From: DASWRT01 sp036403035
GTDB lineage: Bacteria > Pseudomonadota > Alphaproteobacteria > ATCC43930 > CGMCC-115725
Length of the DNA stretch: 6,390 nt
NCBI GenBank assembly: GCA_036403035.1
Contig: DASWRT010000188.1
Span: 1 to 6,390, forward strand
Direction: 5' to 3'
A model generated the notes under the pieces. The model saw only the letters and a program-made list of their open reading frames with translations, was not told the DNA's origin and searched no databases. Positions 1 to 6,249 of this stretch are shown one piece after another. Positions within the stretch are counted from its first letter, which is position 1. Each line of letters starts with the position of its first letter. The translations under genes were made by a program, and so were the position numbers.

Positions 1-357
1 TCGGTGATGGTGCCGCTGCAATGCGAGTTCTACGCGCTTGAGGGGCTGAGCCATCTGATCCGCACGATCGAGCGGGTGAAGCGCAACCTGAACCCGGCCT
101 TGGAGATCCAGGGCGTCGTGCTGACCATGTTCGACCGCCGAAACAATCTGAGCGATCTCGTCGCCGCCGACGTACGGGGCCATTTCGGCGACAAGGTCTA
201 CGAGACGGTGATCCCGCGAAACGTGCGCGTCTCCGAGGCGCCGTCGCACGGCAAGCCGGTCCTGCTTTACGATTTCCGCTGCCCCGGCGCGCAGGCGTAC
301 ATCCATCTCGCCAGCGAGGTCCTGCGGCGCGAGCGCGGAGGCCTGGTGGCGGCATGA
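1..357 (+). CDS. parA: Chromosome-partitioning ATPase ParA (Soj family), C-terminal part
   Basis: Partial gene: the reading frame is open from base 1 and ends at TGA 355-357, giving the last 118 residues. Family members run to roughly 260-270 residues, so the Walker A (deviant P-loop) and Walker B half lies off the window. Visible ParA/Soj signatures are VPLQCEFYALEGL (residues 4-16 of the fragment), the LTMFDRRNNLS segment (41-51) and VIPRNVRVSEAPSHGKPV (70-87), followed by a C-terminal GAQAYIHLASEVL helix. By family knowledge, ParA is a MinD-like ATPase that binds DNA non-specifically when ATP-bound and is stimulated by ParB-parS complexes to move replicated origins apart. Its stop overlaps the parB start (ATGA, 354-357), a standard sign of a translationally coupled parAB operon. 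The motif before GAQAY reads RCPG, where I would expect a small residue instead of Pro; this is probably neutral. Confidence 0.96.
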   Translation, partial: SVMVPLQCEFYALEGLSHLIRTIERVKRNLNPALEIQGVVLTMFDRRNNLSDLVAADVRGHFGDKVYETVIPRNVRVSEAPSHGKPVLLYDFRCPGAQAYIHLASEVLRRERGGLVAA

Positions 358-1277
358 TGCGGGAGGAGGGGAAACGCCGTTCGCTCGGCCGCGGCCTGTC
401 GGCGCTGTTGGGCGAAGAGACCGAGGATTATGCAACCCTCGACAAGGTGCGGCAGACCAAGACCGTGCCGCTGGAGTTCCTGAAGCCGGGCCGCTATCAG
501 CCGCGCCGCCATTTCGATGAAGCGGCGATGCAGATGCTGGTCGACTCGGTGCGCGAGAAGGGCGTGTTGCAGCCGCTGCTCGTCCGTCGCGATCCGGAGA
601 TCTCGACGATGTTCGAGATCATCGCCGGCGAGCGGCGGTGGCGCGCGGCGCAGCTCGCGCAGCTCCACGAAGTACCGGTCGTCATCCGCGAGCTGGACGA
701 TCGCGAGGCGCTGGAGTTGGCGCTGGTCGAGAACATCCAGCGCCAGGACTTGACGCCGCTGGAGGAGGCCGACGGATATCGCCGGCTCCTTGACGAGTTC
801 GGCCACACCCAGGAAGACCTTGCGAAGGCAGTCGGCAAGAGCCGCAGCCACGTGGCGAACATGCTGCGCCTGCTGGCGCTACCCGACCCGATCAAGCGGA
901 TGGTGGAGGAGGGGAGCCTCACCGCCGGCCATGCCCGCGCGCTGCTGACGGCGGACGATCCGACGTCGCTCGCCACGCAAGTGATGCAGCAGGGCCTCAA
1001 CGTACGGCAGACCGAGCAGCTTGCGCAGACGGCGAAAGCGGCAACCGGCAAGGGCAAGTCGGGCGGGGGAGGAGCGGGCACCGCATCGGGAGCGTCGGCG
1101 CCCACCGATAAGGATCCCGATACGGTTGCGCTGGAACGCGATCTCAGCGCGTTGCTCGGGCTACGGGTATCGATCGAGTTCGAGGGACGCGGCGGCTCCC
1201 TCACCGTCCATTACCGGACGCTGGATCAGCTCGACGACGTCCTGCGCCGCCTCAAGCAGGCCCCGCCGCGCGCCTGA
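354..1277 (+). CDS. parB: Chromosome-partitioning protein ParB (Spo0J family)
   Basis: Complete 307-residue protein, close to the usual 280-300. ParB loads at parS sites as a CTP-dependent sliding clamp, spreads along origin-proximal DNA and stimulates ParA. Domains in order: an N-terminal ParA-interaction motif LGRGLSALL (residues 11-19); the CTP-binding domain, with GVLQPLLVR (70-78), the GERRWRA box (92-98) and ENIQRQDLTPLEEA (126-139); the parS-binding helix-turn-helix around TQEDLAKAVGKSRSHVANMLRL (about 152-173), then AGHARALL (191-198); a flexible Lys/Gly/Ala/Ser/Thr linker (about 226-252); and the C-terminal dimerisation domain (about 256-303). The GERR motif associated with CTP binding is intact. 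The ATG at 354 overlaps the parA stop and follows GGAGG at 337-341. A second ATG at 357 is equally possible and changes one residue. The 3' end overlaps the convergent holA by 26 bp. No full parS palindrome is visible in this window. Confidence 0.98.
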   Translation: MMREEGKRRSLGRGLSALLGEETEDYATLDKVRQTKTVPLEFLKPGRYQPRRHFDEAAMQMLVDSVREKGVLQPLLVRRDPEISTMFEIIAGERRWRAAQLAQLHEVPVVIRELDDREALELALVENIQRQDLTPLEEADGYRRLLDEFGHTQEDLAKAVGKSRSHVANMLRLLALPDPIKRMVEEGSLTAGHARALLTADDPTSLATQVMQQGLNVRQTEQLAQTAKAATGKGKSGGGGAGTASGASAPTDKDPDTVALERDLSALLGLRVSIEFEGRGGSLTVHYRTLDQLDDVLRRLKQAPPRA

Positions 1278-2343
1278 CCGCACCGCCGCGCCGCCGTTCG
1301 CGCGCCTGCCGCGCCAGCGAGAGGAGGGCGTCCCGGCACATCGTCTCGGCCGGCAGGCCGGTCCGCTTGGCGTTCAGCTCCGCTTCCGTCAGCAGCGCCA
1401 GGGCCGCGGCGGCGCGGGCCGGCGGCCACAGCCCGACCTGCCCGACGAAGCGGTCGACATGCTTGAAGAACACGGGCGGGCGAAGCGCCTTCACGGCGTC
1501 GGCGGCCGACATGCCGCCGCCGGCGGCGGCCTGCGCGCCGGCCAAGTGCAGGCGCTGCATGTGGCGGATTGCGGCCCGCAGGACCGTGACCGGATTTTCG
1601 CCTTCCTGGAACACGCGGGCCAGGGCTCGCTCGAATCCCGCGGCATCCCCATCGGCGGCGGCAAGCACGGCGTCGTCGACCGACAGCGCCGCCGTGTCGC
1701 CGATGCAGGCGAGCACGTCGTCGAGCCCGGCGCGAGCGCCAGGGCCAAGATAGAGGGCCAGCCGCTCCAGCTCGTTCCGCGTCATCAGCCGGTCGCTGCC
1801 GAGATGCCCGACCAGATAGGCGACGGCGTCCGGCGCAATCGCGATCCTGTCCGCGGCGAGCGTCTCGCGGACCAGCGTCTCCAGCTCCCGCGGCCCGTCG
1901 GCGTAGCAGGGCACGCACGCGATGTCCCGGTCCGACGCCTCGAACAGCTTGCGCAGCGCCGACCGCGGCGGCAGATCGCCGGCCTCGCAGACGACGATGC
2001 AATCGGCGGCTGCGCGGCTTCCCCTGGCCGCGGCGGCGGCAAGCAGCTCGCCGAGCAGCTTCGCGATGTTGTCACCGGCATCGCGGATGCGGACGACCCG
2101 GCGCCCGCCGGTCAGGCTCATCGCGCCGATCTCGTCGGCAAGACGGGCCGGATCCTGGGCGAGGAGGGCAGGGGTCAGCTCGGCGACGCGGAACGGGTCC
2201 CGCAGGTCGGGACAGACCGAGCGCGCGACCGACTCCGCCCGCTCGCGCACGAGCCCGCCGTCGGGACCGTAGAACAGGGCGGCGCGGGTCGCCGGGTCCG
2301 GCTTCCGCAGGAACGAGGCGAGCGCCGTGCCGGAAAGTTTCAC
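1252..2343 (-). CDS. holA: DNA polymerase III delta subunit (clamp-loader wrench)
   Basis: 363-residue protein, slightly longer than the typical 340 or so. In the clamp loader (delta, delta-prime and tau/gamma), delta binds the beta sliding clamp and opens it for loading onto primed DNA. Supporting segments: the N-terminal MKLSGTALASFLRKPDP with ALFYGPDGGLVRERAE (residues 22-37), typical of alphaproteobacterial HolA where a degenerate nucleotide-binding fold begins; GDLPPRSALRKLFE (122-135); the ELERLALYLG helix (191-200) of the middle domain; and the C-terminal collar, with RPPVFFKHVDRFVGQVGLW (288-306) and LLTEAELNAKRTGLP (317-331). The start is GTG at 2343-2341, which gives the family's usual N-terminus and lies 6 bp after the lptE stop, so translational coupling to lptE is likely. 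I see only a weak ribosome-binding sequence. The last residues, rich in Arg, Gly and Ala, are encoded opposite the end of parB. Confidence 0.96.
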   Translation of the reverse strand: MKLSGTALASFLRKPDPATRAALFYGPDGGLVRERAESVARSVCPDLRDPFRVAELTPALLAQDPARLADEIGAMSLTGGRRVVRIRDAGDNIAKLLGELLAAAAARGSRAAADCIVVCEAGDLPPRSALRKLFEASDRDIACVPCYADGPRELETLVRETLAADRIAIAPDAVAYLVGHLGSDRLMTRNELERLALYLGPGARAGLDDVLACIGDTAALSVDDAVLAAADGDAAGFERALARVFQEGENPVTVLRAAIRHMQRLHLAGAQAAAGGGMSAADAVKALRPPVFFKHVDRFVGQVGLWPPARAAAALALLTEAELNAKRTGLPAETMCRDALLSLARQARERRRGGAVRRAAGPA

Positions 2344-2349
2344 TCTACG

Positions 2350-2922
2350 CTACCCGCCGTTCCGTGCGGTTTCGGTACGCTGCCGCATGTAGATCGCGAG
2401 CCGTGAACGGATCTCGTTGCTCAATTCCTGGACGGCACGGGCTTGGGCGTCCTGTTCGGCAACGACCGTCGCGTATTCGTTGGCAACGAAATTGTCGAAC
2501 GCGGTATTGGAGCGGGTCAGCGCCTGAAACAGCGTGTGCCCGTCATGCAGGTCGCGCAGCACGATGCGTGCGTTCACCGCATAGAGGACACGCGAGGAGG
2601 TGCCGTCGCTACGGATGCCCACCTCGCTGCGCGAGGTCGTCAGGACGACCGCCAAACCGTACCGCTTGCTGACCGAGACGCCGCCGCCGGGGTTGAAGCT
2701 GTCGCGCAGCGAGTTGGCGAGGAGCTGGCCGATCCGGTCGGGGATCGGATCGACCGTGACCGCCGCGAGGTTCGCATCGAACGCCGACTGTTCCTGAGAC
2801 GGCGGCGCATAGAGCGGATGGAAGCCGCAGCCCGCGAGCCCGCCGCCGGCCGCAGCCATGGCGCCGGCGACGGCCAGCGTCGCCAGCGTCCGCGGACGGA
2901 GATGACGGTCAGCCCACGACAT
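2350..2922 (-). CDS. lptE: LPS-assembly lipoprotein LptE
   Basis: 190-residue predicted outer-membrane lipoprotein. LptE plugs the LptD barrel and together they place lipopolysaccharide in the outer leaflet. The N-terminus has basic residues (RHLRPR), a hydrophobic Ala/Leu/Gly segment (about 13-30) and a lipobox LAGC with lipidated Cys32. This is followed directly by GFHPLY, and the CGFHPLY wording is the hallmark of this family. The rest fits the small alpha/beta LptE fold: IPDRIGQLLANSLRDSF (60-76), a strand region ending RVLYAVNARIVLRD (111-124) and a C-terminal helix ending in LAIYM. Residue +2 after Cys is Gly, not Asp, consistent with outer-membrane sorting. I chose ATG at 2922-2920. 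It overlaps the leuS stop by 14 bp and gives a normal signal peptide, whereas longer in-frame starts add an Arg-rich stretch inside leuS. The gene sits between leuS and holA in one apparent operon. Confidence 0.93.
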   Translation of the reverse strand: MSWADRHLRPRTLATLAVAGAMAAAGGGLAGCGFHPLYAPPSQEQSAFDANLAAVTVDPIPDRIGQLLANSLRDSFNPGGGVSVSKRYGLAVVLTTSRSEVGIRSDGTSSRVLYAVNARIVLRDLHDGHTLFQALTRSNTAFDNFVANEYATVVAEQDAQARAVQELSNEIRSRLAIYMRQRTETARNGG

Positions 2923-5473
2923 TGATGATGCGGTTCGGTACGACGATGATCTTGCGCGGCGCCCGATCTTCGAGCGCCCGCTGGACCGTGGGAAGCGCGA
3001 GCGCGGCTTCTTCCGCCTGCGCCTGATCGCCATCGCGGGGCAGCTCGACCGTGCCGCGCAGCTTGCCGTTGACCTGCACGGCGACCGTCACCGTCTCCTC
3101 GACGGTCAGCGCGGCGTCGGCGACCGGCCAGGGCGCGTCGACGAGCAGGGTACGGTGCCCGAGATGCCGCCATAGCTCCTCGCCGAGATGGGGCATCATC
3201 GGCGCGAGCAGCTGCACCACAGCCTCAAGCCCTTCGCGCAGCGCCGCCGCGTCGCCGGCCTGCTGCCCCTGGAAACCCTCCAGCGCGTTGGTCAGCTCGC
3301 GGATGCGCGCGACGCCGCGGTTGAAGCGAAACTTGTCGAGGTCGTCGGTGATGGCGGCGATCGTCCGGTGCGTCACCCGCCGCAACGCCGTGCCGGCCGG
3401 CGACAGCGCATCGCCGTCGACCGGCGTGCCGACCGGCGGCAGCGCCATCGCCGGCTCGGTAATGAGCCGCCACAGCCGGTTGACGTAGCGCCAGATGCCC
3501 TCGATACCGGCCTCGGTCCACTCGAGGTCGCGCTCCGGCGGGCTGTCCGACAGCAGATACAACCGTGCCGTATCGGCACCATAGGTTTCGACGATCCGCT
3601 CCAGCCCGACGACGTTCTTGCGCGACTTGCTCATCTTCTCGAGCCGGCCGACCGTCACCGGCGTTCCGTCCTCGTCGACGAGCGTCCCGGACGAGTCCTG
3701 GCTGACCTCTTCGGGGAACAGCCAGTTGCCCTCGCGGTCCTGATAGGTCGCGTGGCAGACCATGCCCTGCGTGAACAGGCCGGCGAACGGCTCGGCAAGG
3801 TCCAGATAGCCGCAGCGCGTCAGCGCCCGCATGAAGAAGCGGGAATAGAGCAGGTGGAGCACGGCATGCTCGATGCCGCCGATATACTGGTCGACCGCCA
3901 TCCAGTAGTCGACGTCGCGCCGCTCGAACGCCTCGGGCGAGCGCGGCGAACAATACCGCAGGAAGTACCAGGAGGATTCGAAGAACGTGTCGAACGTGTC
4001 GGTCTCGCGCTCCGCCGGGCCGCCGCAGGTCGGGCAGTTCACGTGCTTCCAGGTCCGATGCCGGTCGAGTGGGTTTCCCGGCCGGTCGAAATCGACATCC
4101 TCCGGCAGCGTCACCGGCAGGTCCTTCGCCGGCACCGGCACGATGCCGCAGCGGGCGCAATGGATCACCGGGATCGGGCAGCCCCAATAGCGCTGGCGCG
4201 ACACGCCCCAATCGCGCAGCCGATAGACCGTCGTGGGCTCTCCCGCGCCGAGTGCGGCGAGACGCTCGCCGGCAGCGCGCTTGGCCTCGGCGACCGACAT
4301 TCCATCGAGGAAGCCCGATTTGTAGATCGTGCCGTCGCCGGTATAGGCCTCATCGCCGGTCATGAAGGTCGCCGGATCCTCGCCGGGCGGCAGCACGACC
4401 GGCTTGACGTCCAGCCCGTACTTGCGGGCGAAGTCGAGGTCGCGCTGGTCCTGCGCCGGGCAGCCGAAGATGGCGCCCGTTCCGTATTCCATCAACACGA
4501 AGTTGGCGACGTAGATGGGCAGCTCCAGCCCGTCGACGAAGGGATGCCGCGCACGCAGCCCGGTGTCGTAGCCGCGCTTCTCCGCGGTCTCGATCAGCAC
4601 CTCGCTGGTGCCCATCCGGTTGCATTCGGCGATGAATTCCGCGAGCGCGGGATCGTCCTTTGCGAGATCGAGGGCGATCGGGTGGTTGGCGGCGACGGCG
4701 CAGAAGGAGGCGCCGAACAGCGTGTCCGGCCTCGTGGTGAAGATTTCCAGCCGCTCCTCGCGCCCGTCGATCGGAAAGAAGACGCGGGCGCCGTCGGAAC
4801 GGCCGATCCAGTTCTCCTGCATCAGCCGGACGCGCTCCGGCCAGCGGTCGAGCGTCTTCAGCGCATCGAGCAGCTCGTCCGCGAACTCGGTGATGCGCAG
4901 GAACCACTGCGACAGGAGGCGCTTCTCGACGATCGCGCCGGAGCGCCAGCCGCGCCCGTCCACGACCTGCTCGTTCGCCAGCACCGTGTTCTCGACCGGG
5001 TCCCAGTTGACCCAGGACTCCTTGCGGTAGGCGAGGCCCGCCGCGAGGAAGTCGAGGAACATCTTCTGCTCATGCCGGTAATATTCCGGATGACAGGTCG
5101 CGACCTCGCGCTCCCAATCGTACGACAGTCCCATGCGCTGCAACTGGGCGCGCATCGTCGCGATGTTCTCGTAGGTCCACACCGCCGGGTGGATCTTGCT
5201 GGCGATCGCCGCGTTCTCGGCCGGCAGGCCGAAGGCGTCCCAGCCCATCGGGTGCAGGACGTTGAAGCCCTGCGCGCGCTTGTACCGCGCCACCACGTCG
5301 CCCATGGTGTAGTTGCGCACGTGCCCGACATGGAGCTTCCCCGACGGGTAGGGGAACATTTCAAGGACGTAGTATTTCGGCCGCGCCGGATCGGTGACGG
5401 TGGAGAAGACGCGCCGATCGCGCCAGACGGCCTGCCACTTGGGCTCGGTTTCCTTGAAATTGTAGCGCGACAT
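2909..5473 (-). CDS. leuS: Leucyl-tRNA synthetase
   Basis: 854-residue class I synthetase, normal bacterial length. It activates leucine with ATP, charges tRNA-Leu and hydrolyses mischarged tRNA. The N-terminus MSRYNFKETEPKWQ is canonical, fixing the start at 5473. Seen in order: HIGH-type motif HVGH (residues 48-51) in YPSGKLHVGHVRNYTMGD; the CP1 editing domain with its Thr-rich motif TTRPDT (246-251) and GTGAIFGCPAQDQRD (331-345); a zinc site with CxxC pairs at C439/C442 and C480/C483; the KMSKS loop (613-617); the anticodon-binding domain starting near ERDLEWTEAGIEGIWRYVNRLW (647-668); and a C-terminal domain with VNGKLRG (801-807). Residue 341 is Gln (CAG, 4453-4451) where HDQRD-type motifs normally have His; the two Asp residues of the motif are kept. 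No strong Shine-Dalgarno sequence precedes the start, only AGAGAG at 5492-5487. Its stop overlaps the lptE start. Confidence 0.99.
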   Translation of the reverse strand: MSRYNFKETEPKWQAVWRDRRVFSTVTDPARPKYYVLEMFPYPSGKLHVGHVRNYTMGDVVARYKRAQGFNVLHPMGWDAFGLPAENAAIASKIHPAVWTYENIATMRAQLQRMGLSYDWEREVATCHPEYYRHEQKMFLDFLAAGLAYRKESWVNWDPVENTVLANEQVVDGRGWRSGAIVEKRLLSQWFLRITEFADELLDALKTLDRWPERVRLMQENWIGRSDGARVFFPIDGREERLEIFTTRPDTLFGASFCAVAANHPIALDLAKDDPALAEFIAECNRMGTSEVLIETAEKRGYDTGLRARHPFVDGLELPIYVANFVLMEYGTGAIFGCPAQDQRDLDFARKYGLDVKPVVLPPGEDPATFMTGDEAYTGDGTIYKSGFLDGMSVAEAKRAAGERLAALGAGEPTTVYRLRDWGVSRQRYWGCPIPVIHCARCGIVPVPAKDLPVTLPEDVDFDRPGNPLDRHRTWKHVNCPTCGGPAERETDTFDTFFESSWYFLRYCSPRSPEAFERRDVDYWMAVDQYIGGIEHAVLHLLYSRFFMRALTRCGYLDLAEPFAGLFTQGMVCHATYQDREGNWLFPEEVSQDSSGTLVDEDGTPVTVGRLEKMSKSRKNVVGLERIVETYGADTARLYLLSDSPPERDLEWTEAGIEGIWRYVNRLWRLITEPAMALPPVGTPVDGDALSPAGTALRRVTHRTIAAITDDLDKFRFNRGVARIRELTNALEGFQGQQAGDAAALREGLEAVVQLLAPMMPHLGEELWRHLGHRTLLVDAPWPVADAALTVEETVTVAVQVNGKLRGTVELPRDGDQAQAEEAALALPTVQRALEDRAPRKIIVVPNRIINVVG

Positions 5474-5495
5474 TGCGCGGCTCGAACTCTCTGCG

Positions 5496-5509
5496 GTGAT
5501 GCGTGATGC
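5496..5509. repeat. Tandem 7-bp direct repeat upstream of leuS
   Basis: GTGATGC occurs twice in direct succession (5496-5502 and 5503-5509), read as GCATCAC twice on the leuS strand, 23-36 nt upstream of the leuS start. It lies in what would be the untranslated leader. It may be a small slippage duplication; no function is assigned. Confidence 0.7.
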
Positions 5510-5547
5510 GAAAGGTGGGCGCTGTGCCGGGCCGAATCCAGCAACGC

Positions 5548-5576
5548 TCTCTTGCTTTCGATCCGCGGTCTGTCAA
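5548..5576 (-). promoter_or_regulatory. Candidate leuS promoter
   Basis: An exact TTGACA lies on the minus strand at 5576-5571, about 100 bp upstream of the leuS start. At 17-bp spacing the -10 position (5553-5548) reads AAGAGA, a poor match to TATAAT; alphaproteobacterial -10 elements are often degenerate. Transcription from here would give a leader of about 65-70 nt. The placement supports leuS-lptE-holA having its own promoter, but the weak -10 keeps this tentative. Confidence 0.35.
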
Positions 5577-5612
5577 CGAAAAACCGGGTCGCCGCGGCCG
5601 CAGCCTTGACAG
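5570..5612. repeat. Inverted repeat before leuS (7-bp arms, GC-rich core)
   Basis: The arms CTGTCAA (5570-5576) and TTGACAG (5606-5612) are perfect inverted copies separated by 29 bp. The core contains the palindrome GCGGCCGC (5594-5601). On the leuS strand it also contains a small stem (5604-5600 pairing with 5595-5591, one G-U pair, GGCC loop) and a run of five T at 5583-5579. Each arm reads TTGACA outward. It could be a two-site operator, a pair of divergent -35 elements or an RNA hairpin. As an intrinsic terminator for the DUF3576 gene it is imperfect, because the T run begins 7 nt after the inner stem. Confidence 0.6.
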
Positions 5613-5675
5613 CGGCAATGGCGGGGTAGGGTAGGGGCCGGCGGCGGCGTGCGCAGCCGACCCATCGGCGCCGTC

Positions 5676-6203
5676 CTAGCGTTCCGCGGTGCTGACGCGG
5701 AGCTGACGCGCACGGGCGAGGATCGCGTTCTCCATCTCGGTCTGCGTCGTCGCGTCGGTCGCCACGTCCTGCCAGCGTCCGTCCGCCTCGCGCCGCTGCC
5801 GGAATACCGCGGCGCGGATGCCGTCGGCGCGGAGCTGCCGATCGAGGATGAAGATGTTGACCTTGAACCGCTCGTTCGGCGTGTCCGGCGGCGAGTACCA
5901 GTCGGTGATGATGACGCCGCCGAACGGATCGGCCGAGGCGAGCGGCATGAAGGAGACGGTGTCGAGCGACGCGCGCCAGAGATAGGTGTTGACGCCGATG
6001 CCCGCCGGACCGCCGCCCTGGTCCTTGTTCTTGCCGAACAGGTTGAGGCTGAGACCGCCCTCGCCGAGTACGGACTGGTTGTTGGTGCCGTACTTCGAGA
6101 GATAGTCGTTACGCGGGCTCGTATACGGATCCTGCGGCGTTCCGTTGCAGGCCGTCAGCGCGACGGCGGCCAAGCCGACCGTCACCAGATGCTTCGCTTT
6201 CAT
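5676..6203 (-). CDS. DUF3576 family lipoprotein of unknown function
   Basis: 175-residue predicted lipoprotein. The N-terminus MKAKHLVTVGLAAVALTAC is a short basic and hydrophobic signal peptide ending in lipobox LTAC with Cys19. The +2 residue is Asn, not Asp, so outer-membrane sorting is plausible. The mature part begins with a polar stretch (20-66), then a conserved core with GIGVNTYLWRASLDTVSFMPL (68-88) and ASADPFGGVIITDWY (89-103), then ERFKVNIFILDRQLRADGIR (111-130) and a C-terminal helix. I recognise this core wording as DUF3576, an alphaproteobacterial family often found just upstream of leuS; its biochemical role is unknown to me. The start is ATG at 6203-6201, with GGAAGGAA at 6218-6211 ideally spaced at 7 nt. 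A GTG start at 6227 would add eight residues (MAIGRNEL) and bury that ribosome-binding site inside the gene. Confidence 0.88.
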   Translation of the reverse strand: MKAKHLVTVGLAAVALTACNGTPQDPYTSPRNDYLSKYGTNNQSVLGEGGLSLNLFGKNKDQGGGPAGIGVNTYLWRASLDTVSFMPLASADPFGGVIITDWYSPPDTPNERFKVNIFILDRQLRADGIRAAVFRQRREADGRWQDVATDATTQTEMENAILARARQLRVSTAER

Positions 6204-6210
6204 CAACTCA

Positions 6211-6218
6211 TTCCTTCC
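6211..6218 (-). promoter_or_regulatory. Ribosome-binding site deciding the DUF3576 start
   Basis: The minus strand reads GGAAGGAA, ending 7 nt before the ATG at 6203. It is the clearest Shine-Dalgarno sequence in the window and favours this ATG over the in-frame GTG at 6227. Confidence 0.75.
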
Positions 6219-6249
6219 GATCGCCACCGTCTCCGGGTCCGGCGTGCTC

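Larger units (their letters stand above)
5474..5675 (-). other. Intergenic spacer between the DUF3576 gene and leuS
   Basis: 202-bp non-coding stretch, the only sizeable gap in the window. It holds the inverted repeat at 5570-5612, a candidate promoter whose -35 is one arm of that repeat, a G-rich + strand tract at 5623-5637, and a perfect 7-bp tandem repeat at 5496-5509 just before leuS. No convincing short coding frame or leucine-rich leader peptide is present on the leuS strand. Confidence 0.8.

Noticed and set aside
849..854. CACGTG cores (here and near 4040 and 5320) as parS
   Set aside because: The flanking bases do not fit the TGTTT...AAACA arms of parS. They are ordinary coding sequence.
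2337..2343. GTTTCAC at the holA start as a parS site
   Set aside because: It matches one half of the parS palindrome, but the following bases (TCTACGC) do not form the other half.
1021..2406. 461-codon + strand frame running from parB across holA
   Set aside because: It starts in another frame of parB and is otherwise antisense to holA. Its composition is low-complexity Arg/Gly/Ala, with no family signature.
2923..3033. Longer lptE with a start at 3033
   Set aside because: It would overlap leuS by 125 bp and put an Arg-rich stretch ahead of an already complete lipoprotein signal peptide. ATG 2922 is the better start.
3188..5506. Very long + strand open frame (772 codons) antisense to leuS
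   Set aside because: The translation is rich in Arg, His, Asp and Gln with no recognisable domain, and the opposite strand encodes a full, motif-perfect LeuRS. This is the usual antisense shadow of a high-GC3 gene.
5474..5553. T-box or leucine leader-peptide attenuator controlling leuS
   Set aside because: No T-box sequence or specifier-loop arrangement and no short Leu-rich reading frame is seen. T-boxes are also not typical of Alphaproteobacteria.
5579..5604. Intrinsic terminator after the DUF3576 gene
   Set aside because: The inner stem is only 5 bp with a G-U pair, and the T5 run begins 7 nt beyond it, so it does not meet the usual hairpin-plus-U-run form.
5606..5632. Plus-strand promoter from TTGACA at 5606-5611
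   Set aside because: The -35 is exact, but the only -10-like sequence (TAGGGT, 5627-5632) is at 15-bp spacing and no + strand gene follows. Kept only as part of the inverted-repeat finding.
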